From an uncultured Oscillospiraceae bacterium (GTDB lineage Bacteria > Bacillota > Clostridia > Oscillospirales > Acutalibacteraceae), in contig USCI01000046.1 of the NCBI GenBank assembly GCA_900553255.1, forward strand, positions 1 through 19,678: 19,678 nt of DNA. Direction: 5' to 3'. The notes beneath the pieces are model-generated. The model did no database searches. It saw only the letters and a program-made list of their open reading frames with translations, and was not told where the DNA came from. The position numbers and the translations under genes are program-made. Position 1 is the first letter of the stretch; each line of letters starts with the position of its first letter. Positions 15,726-19,678 of this stretch are shown piece after piece.

Positions 15726-15743
15726 CCATAATTCCCATAATTC
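15726..15743 (+). repeat. Tandem 9-bp repeat CCATAATTC x2 in the spmA leader
   Basis: Two perfect adjacent copies (15726-15734 and 15735-15743), followed by TTATAAA, just downstream of the candidate -10 and about 20 nt before the spmA start. It could be a regulator site or a slippage duplication. Confidence 0.8.
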
Positions 15744-15763
15744 TTATAAAGCGGGGGAACGGT

Positions 15764-16411
15764 GTGCTGAATTGGTTATGGGCGGGGCTTATGCTACTGG
15801 CGATTATTGCAGGGGCGGTCAACGGGCGGCTGGATGAGGTGACGAATGCGCTTCTCAGCGGCGGCGGAAAGGCGATCACGTTGGCGTTGACGCTCGGCGG
15901 GGCGATGTGTCTGTGGGGCGGTATGATGCGTATTGCGGAAAAGGGCGGCCTGACCGGTTTTCTGAGCCGGCTGCTGGCGCCGCTGATGCGGCTGCTGTTT
16001 CCCGGTTTGGATACCAAAGGCGCCGCCTGCCGGGCGATGCTGATGAACATGGCGGCGAATCTGCTGGGACTCGGGAACGCGGCGACGCCGCTGGGGCTGC
16101 AGGCCATGCAGGAACTGGAAAAGGAAAACCCCGTTCCGGGCACGGCTTCCCGCCATATGATTACCTTTGTGGTGCTGAACACCGCTTCCATCCAGCTGCT
16201 GCCGACAACGGTGGCCACCCTGCGGCTGCAGTACGGGTCGGCCGAACCGCTTGCCATTCTGCCGGCCGTGTGGGTGACCTCCGTGGCTTCGGCGGTCGTG
16301 GCGGTGCTGATGGCGCGGCTGCTGTGGTATCCGCAGCGCCTGCGGGGCGGAGAAGGGCGTAAAAAGATCGCCGGGATTGCAGGGAGGAAAGCCGTATGCC
16401 GGTCGAAATAA
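15764..16411 (+). CDS. spmA: Spore maturation protein A (SpmA)
   Basis: A 215-aa integral membrane protein of the nucleoside-recognition/Gate family (B. subtilis SpmA is about 196 aa). SpmA and SpmB are needed for full spore core dehydration and heat resistance; the transported solute is not known. Seen: an N-terminal helix after the start (LNWLWAGLMLLAIIAGAVNG), the motif GGAMCLWGGMMRIAEKGGLT, the SpmA-typical NMAANLLGLGNAATPLGLQAMQEL, the block MITFVVLNTASIQLLP, and a C-terminal helix ending in a basic tail of about 28 residues. GTG 15764 is taken as the start because GGGGGA (15753-15758) is 5 nt upstream and no ATG lies nearby in this frame. It overlaps spmB by 16 nt, as expected of the coupled pair. 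Confidence 0.95.
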   Translation: MLNWLWAGLMLLAIIAGAVNGRLDEVTNALLSGGGKAITLALTLGGAMCLWGGMMRIAEKGGLTGFLSRLLAPLMRLLFPGLDTKGAACRAMLMNMAANLLGLGNAATPLGLQAMQELEKENPVPGTASRHMITFVVLNTASIQLLPTTVATLRLQYGSAEPLAILPAVWVTSVASAVVAVLMARLLWYPQRLRGGEGRKKIAGIAGRKAVCRSK

Positions 16412-16920
16412 TTGCCCAGTGGGCGGTGCCGGTGTTTGTCGGCTGTATCCTGCTGGTGGGACTGATCCGCCGGGTGCCGGTGTTTGATGAATTTACGGCC
16501 GGAGCGGCAGAAGGGCTGAAGTCCTGTGTCCGGGTGCTGCCTTCGCTGGTAGCGCTGATGACCGCGGTCGCGATGCTGCAGGCTTCCGGTCTGATGGAGG
16601 CGTTGTCCAACGCGATTGCGGCGCCGGCCAACGCCATCGGCTTTCCGCCGGAGGTGGTGCCGCTGGCCCTGATGCGCCCGATCTCCGGAAGCGGTTCGCT
16701 CGCGGTGCTGGAGGATACCCTCGCGCGCTGCGGTGCCGACAGCACGGCGGGGCTGATTGCGAGCGTATTGCAGTCGTCCACCGAAACCACCTTTTATACG
16801 CTGGCGGTGTATTACGGGGCGGTCGGCATTAAAAAAACGCGCCACACACTGGCCGCTGCGACGGCGGGGGATCTGACGGGAATTGTTGTTTCTGCGCTGG
16901 CGGTGCGGCTGCTCCTGTAA
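16396..16920 (+). CDS. spmB: Spore maturation protein B (SpmB)
   Basis: A 174-aa membrane partner of SpmA, similar in length to B. subtilis SpmB (about 178 aa) and of the same Gate/nucleoside-recognition fold. Characteristic blocks are VPVFDEFTAGAAEGLKSCVRVLPSLVALM, the central ALMRPISGSGSLAVLEDTL, and SVLQSSTETTFYTLAVYYGAVGIKKTRHT near the C-terminus. The start ATG 16396 lies within the last codons of spmA and is preceded by GGGAGG (16382-16387), 8 nt away. Presence of both spm genes supports an endospore-forming host. The stop is followed after 13 nt by the feoAB promoter, with the first terminator-like hairpin downstream of that promoter. Confidence 0.95.
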   Translation: MPVEIIAQWAVPVFVGCILLVGLIRRVPVFDEFTAGAAEGLKSCVRVLPSLVALMTAVAMLQASGLMEALSNAIAAPANAIGFPPEVVPLALMRPISGSGSLAVLEDTLARCGADSTAGLIASVLQSSTETTFYTLAVYYGAVGIKKTRHTLAAATAGDLTGIVVSALAVRLLL

Positions 16921-16933
16921 CGGCAGATTTGGG

Positions 16934-16962
16934 TTGACGCCGGGCGGGCGGAGTGCTACAAT
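16934..16962 (+). promoter_or_regulatory. Sigma-A promoter of feoAB
   Basis: TTGACG (16934-16939), a 17-bp spacer, then TACAAT (16957-16962), with TGC directly before the -10. The predicted start near 16969 gives a leader of about 83 nt. No classical Fur box is evident around it. Confidence 0.85.
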
Positions 16963-16995
16963 ATTTTACGATATGCAGATGCCTGACGGCGGAAA

Positions 16996-17026
16996 AAGCC
17001 CATGCGCAGAGCATGGGCTTGCTTTT
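16996..17026 (+). terminator. Terminator-like hairpin in the feoA leader
   Basis: A perfect 10-bp stem (AAGCCCATGC 16996-17005 with 17011-17020, loop GCAGA) is followed by GCTTTTTG. It lies downstream of the feo promoter and upstream of feoA. It may end spmAB readthrough, attenuate feo transcription, or both. A weaker outer pairing (TGCC near 16980 with GGCA near 17032) could enclose it. Confidence 0.8.
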
Positions 17027-17051
17027 TGTACGGCAGAAAGGCGGAAGGGCG

Positions 17052-17291
17052 ATGGGCGTGCAGAAAAGCATCAACGATATGAAAATCGGCGAGCAGGGAA
17101 CGGTTGTCAGCCTTGGCTGTTCCGGAGCGCTGCGGCGCCGGATCATCGATATGGGGATTACGCCGGGCGCGCATGTGGTGCTGCGCAAGGCAGCGCCGAT
17201 GGGGGATCCGCTTGAGCTGAATGTGCGCGGCTATGAATTGAGTATCCGGCGGTCGGAGGCCAGGGAAATCCTGGTGGTGACCGACGATTGA
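17052..17291 (+). CDS. feoA: FeoA, SH3-like partner of the ferrous iron transporter
   Basis: A 79-aa cytoplasmic protein with one SH3-like FeoA domain, normal length for the family, thought to bind FeoB and modulate Fe(II) uptake. Typical blocks are the N-terminal SINDMKIGEQGTVVSL, RRRIIDMGITPGAHVVLRK, APMGDPLELNVRGYELSIRRSEA and a final beta strand ILVV. ATG 17052 is the chosen start (upstream GGAAGGG at 17043-17049 and AAAGG at 17038-17042); GTG 17058 is a possible alternative. feoB follows after 40 nt with no terminator between, so the two form an operon. Confidence 0.94.
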   Translation: MGVQKSINDMKIGEQGTVVSLGCSGALRRRIIDMGITPGAHVVLRKAAPMGDPLELNVRGYELSIRRSEAREILVVTDD

Positions 17292-17331
17292 CCGGAAGGC
17301 AAAAAGCGATGATGCGGAAAGGGCGGATCGT

Positions 17332-19503
17332 ATGAAATATACGTATGCGCTGGCCGGTAATCCCAACTGCGGCAAGACCACGCTGTTCAATGAACTGACA
17401 GGTTCCAACCAGTATGTGGGCAACTGGCCCGGGGTAACGGTGGAAAAAAAGGAAGGACGGCTGAAAAGCCACGGGATGGATGTGTCAGTGGTGGATCTGC
17501 CGGGCATTTATTCGCTGTCCCCTTATTCTGCGGAGGAAATGGTGACCCGGAATTTTGTCATCGGACAGAAGCCGGACGTGGTTATGGACGTGGTGGACGC
17601 CACCAATATCGAGCGCAACCTGTATCTGACGCTGCAGCTGGCCGAGCTGGGCCGGCCGATGATTGTGGCGCTGAATATGATGGATATGCTCAAAAGCCGC
17701 GGCGTGGAAATCGATGTGCAGAAACTCGAGCACGCGCTGGGGATGCCGGTGGTGCCGATTTCGGCGAGCCGCGGGAAGGGGCTCAAGGAACTGACCGACC
17801 GCGCGTATCACGAATGCGCAGAACACCGGCCGGATTCCCCGAATGCCTTTGACGAGCAGCGGCTGGCCGAGCGAATCCGGAGCCGTTATCCGGACCGTCC
17901 GTACATATATCATCAGCTGCACGACCGCCGGGAGCATCACGCCGGCGAATACCTGTCCACCTATATTATCGACGAGATTTATTCTCCGGAGGTTATGGAG
18001 GCCATCCTGCGCATTGAGGATATTATTGCGCCCAAATGCATGAAACAGGATATGGCCCTGCGGTGGTCGGCGGTGAAAATCATCGACGACGATGCGCCGA
18101 CCATCGAGGCCCTTGCGCTCACCGACGGCGAAGCCCATCTGATCGATGAGATCATCCGCGGCCTGGAAGACAAATTCGGCGAGCGGGATATGATCATTGC
18201 CGATCAGAAATACAAATTCATCTGCAAGGTATGTGCGGAGTGCGTCACCCGGCTGAAGGATGCGGGGGAGCTGACCCTGTCGGATAAAATTGATGCGGTC
18301 GTGACCAATAAGTACCTGGCGCTGCCGCTGTTTGCCGGCATTATGGCGCTGGTATTCTTTATTACCTTCGGGCCGCTCGGTTCGTTCCTGACCGATAAGC
18401 TCGACGGCGCCATCAATCTGTTTTCCGACTGGCTGCGCGGCGCGCTGACCGGCGTGGGGGCGTCGGCGTGGGCGGTCAGCCTGGTGTGCGACGGCATCGT
18501 GACCGGCGTCGGTTCCATTGTGTCCTTCTTCCCGCAGATCCTGCTGCTGTTCCTGTTCCTGTCCATTCTGGAGGACAGCGGTTATATGGCGCGCGCCGCC
18601 TTTATCATGGATAAGCTGCTGCACAGGACCGGCCTGTCCGGTCGGTCGTTTGTGCCGATGCTGATGGGCTTCGGCTGCTCGGTCCCCGGCATCATGGCGG
18701 CGCGTACGCTGGAAAACGAGCGGGATCGGCGCATGACAATGATGCTCACCCCGTTTATGTCCTGTTCGGCGAAAATGCCGGTGTATGCGCTGTTTATCGC
18801 GGCGTTTTTCCCCAAGTACAGCGGGCTTGTGGTGTTCTGCCTGTATGCTGCCGGGCTTCTTGTGGCGATCGTGTGCGCGATGCTGCTGAAAAAGACGGTG
18901 CTCAAGGGCGGCCACGCGCCTTTTGTCATGGAGCTGCCGCCCTACCGGCTGCCGACGCTCAAGACGCTGTGGATGCATTTGTATGAACGCGTCAAGGATT
19001 TTGCGGTGCGTGCGGGCACCATTCTGCTGGCGGCGTCGGTGGTGATTTGGTTCCTGCAGTCGTTTAACGGCCATCTGGAGATGCTTCCCCCCGAGCGGTC
19101 AGGGGAGAGCCTTCTGGCCGGCATCGGCAAGGTGATCGCCCCGATCTTCATCCCTCTGGGCTTTGGCTTCTGGCAGGCGTCGGTGGCGCTGGTGTCCGGG
19201 CTGGTTGCCAAGGAGGCGGTGGTCGGCACCCTGACCATTCTGTACAACCCGGTCAACGATGCGGCGATGTATACCGCGCTGCAGGGGGTGTTTTCGCCGG
19301 TGTCCGCGCTGGCCTTCCTGGTCTTTGTGCTGTTGTACATGCCCTGCGTGGCGGCGTTTTCGGCCATGCGCCGGGAGATGAATTCCTGGAAATGGGCGAT
19401 AGGGACCGTCACCTTCCAGACCGGCGTGGCCTGGGTGGCGTCTTTTGTGGTGTATCAGTTCGGCACCCTGATCGTCAATTTAGCCGGCATGCTGGCCGGA
19501 TAA
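17332..19503 (+). CDS. feoB: FeoB, ferrous iron transport protein B
   Basis: A 723-aa inner-membrane Fe(II) transporter with a cytoplasmic G domain. The G motifs are complete: G1 G9-NPNCGKT, G2 T36 in GNWPGVTVE, G3 D55-LPG, G4 N115-MMD and G5 around S144-AS. A helical linker domain follows to about residue 320, then hydrophobic helices from about 329 to the C-terminus, arranged as two Gate-like repeats. The conserved cysteine motifs GFGCSVPG and PFMSCSAKMPVYALF are both present. Length fits Clostridial FeoB (somewhat shorter than E. coli, 773 aa). The start ATG 17332 has AAGGG 8 nt upstream (17319-17323). It is second in feoAB. No FeoC is seen after it: the following 175 nt hold only terminators and a promoter element. 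Confidence 0.97.
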   Translation: MKYTYALAGNPNCGKTTLFNELTGSNQYVGNWPGVTVEKKEGRLKSHGMDVSVVDLPGIYSLSPYSAEEMVTRNFVIGQKPDVVMDVVDATNIERNLYLTLQLAELGRPMIVALNMMDMLKSRGVEIDVQKLEHALGMPVVPISASRGKGLKELTDRAYHECAEHRPDSPNAFDEQRLAERIRSRYPDRPYIYHQLHDRREHHAGEYLSTYIIDEIYSPEVMEAILRIEDIIAPKCMKQDMALRWSAVKIIDDDAPTIEALALTDGEAHLIDEIIRGLEDKFGERDMIIADQKYKFICKVCAECVTRLKDAGELTLSDKIDAVVTNKYLALPLFAGIMALVFFITFGPLGSFLTDKLDGAINLFSDWLRGALTGVGASAWAVSLVCDGIVTGVGSIVSFFPQILLLFLFLSILEDSGYMARAAFIMDKLLHRTGLSGRSFVPMLMGFGCSVPGIMAARTLENERDRRMTMMLTPFMSCSAKMPVYALFIAAFFPKYSGLVVFCLYAAGLLVAIVCAMLLKKTVLKGGHAPFVMELPPYRLPTLKTLWMHLYERVKDFAVRAGTILLAASVVIWFLQSFNGHLEMLPPERSGESLLAGIGKVIAPIFIPLGFGFWQASVALVSGLVAKEAVVGTLTILYNPVNDAAMYTALQGVFSPVSALAFLVFVLLYMPCVAAFSAMRREMNSWKWAIGTVTFQTGVAWVASFVVYQFGTLIVNLAGMLAG

Positions 19504-19598
19504 AACGAATCTGCTTTTTGCCCGCCGCCTGCTCTTCCTTTTTCTGCTCATGGCGAAAGGTTGTACCCCCCGTAAACGGCCGGGACCCCCGGAACAAA

Positions 19599-19626
19599 AA
19601 ACCTTCAGACTGACGTCTGAAGGTTT
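19599..19626. terminator. Perfect 12-bp hairpin downstream of feoB
   Basis: AAACCTTCAGAC (19599-19610) pairs perfectly with 19615-19626 around a TGAC loop. On the minus strand the stem runs into six T, so it is a better terminator for a minus-strand transcript entering from the right than for feoB. On the plus strand only TTT follows. Confidence 0.65.
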
Positions 19627-19639
19627 CAGCCTGTCAAAG

Positions 19640-19663
19640 AAGTCGCCAAAAGGCGGCTTTTTT
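19640..19663 (+). terminator. Intrinsic terminator of feoAB
   Basis: An 8-bp stem (19640-19647 with 19652-19659, one G-U pair, AAAA loop) is followed by T at 19658-19663. It is the likely end of the feoAB transcript. Its T run touches the next promoter element. Confidence 0.85.
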
Positions 19664-19671
19664 GGTATAAT
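19663..19671 (+). promoter_or_regulatory. Extended -10 promoter element for a gene beyond the window
   Basis: TGGTATAAT, a perfect extended -10 (TATAAT 19666-19671). The expected -35 position falls in the terminator stem (TCGCCA) and is poor. The downstream gene is outside the window. Confidence 0.55.
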
Positions 19672-19678
19672 GGAGAGG

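Noticed and set aside
16953..17051. Extended feoA start or a leader peptide reading through the hairpin
   Set aside because: The frame upstream of ATG 17052 runs through the -10 element and hairpin and does not resemble FeoA; no ribosome site supports a leader peptide.
16963..17051. Known metal riboswitch in the feo leader
   Set aside because: The leader is about 83 nt and contains one simple hairpin; I recognise no conserved junction of known riboswitch classes.
19504..19613. Small Cys-containing protein after feoB
   Set aside because: The open frame there overlaps the feoB end, lacks a ribosome site and does not resemble FeoC or the Cys-rich FeoB-associated protein.

Overview
The window looks like chromosomal DNA from a GC-rich, endospore-forming member of the Clostridia, probably an Oscillospirales/Ruminococcaceae-type Firmicute. 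The grounds are spmA/spmB (spore maturation), an AbrB-type regulator with a C-terminal Cys4 motif, the paired M16 peptidases YfmF/YfmH, Gram-positive Shine-Dalgarno sequences, and clear sigma-A promoters sitting in AT-rich gaps between GC-rich genes. I see no mobile element, CRISPR array, tRNA or rRNA. Taxonomy is inferred from gene content only.

Layout. (1) 98-7498: one giant gene for a cyclic beta-1,2-glucan synthase-like protein (GT84 glycosyltransferase, middle glycoamylase-like domain, C-terminal GH94 phosphorylase domain). (2) 7587-12250: a same-strand cluster yfmF-yfmH-lgt-folD, probably one operon, starting at an extended -10 promoter and ending at a strong intrinsic terminator. The two M16 genes overlap by 4 nt. 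Lgt carries a long acidic C-terminal tail. (3) 12382-13035: a secreted SLT-type lytic transglycosylase, isolated behind the folD terminator and preceded by a sequence resembling a forespore sigma-G promoter. (4) 13215-15153: a GT4 glycosyltransferase and a PlsC-type acyltransferase that overlap by 14 nt, driven by a near-consensus sigma-A promoter and ending in a bidirectional terminator. (5) 15213-15464, the only minus-strand gene: an AbrB-family regulator with its own consensus promoter. (6) 15764-16920: spmA-spmB, overlapping by 16 nt. (7) 17052-19503: feoA-feoB ferrous iron uptake, behind a strong promoter followed at once by a terminator-like hairpin. (8) 19504-19678: two hairpins and the -10 element of a promoter for a gene beyond the window.

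How they work together. Most genes concern the cell envelope: glucan synthesis (cgs-like), lipoprotein lipidation (lgt), peptidoglycan cleavage (lytic transglycosylase), phospholipid or glycolipid synthesis (GT4 + plsC) and spore cortex maturation (spmAB). folD supplies one-carbon folates and feoAB supplies Fe(II). I did not find a convincing wholly new multi-gene system. The observations most worth following are in regulation and architecture: the sigma-G-like promoter of the lytic transglycosylase, the promoter-terminator leader of feoAB, the acidic tail of Lgt and the giant glucan synthase in a Gram-positive spore former.
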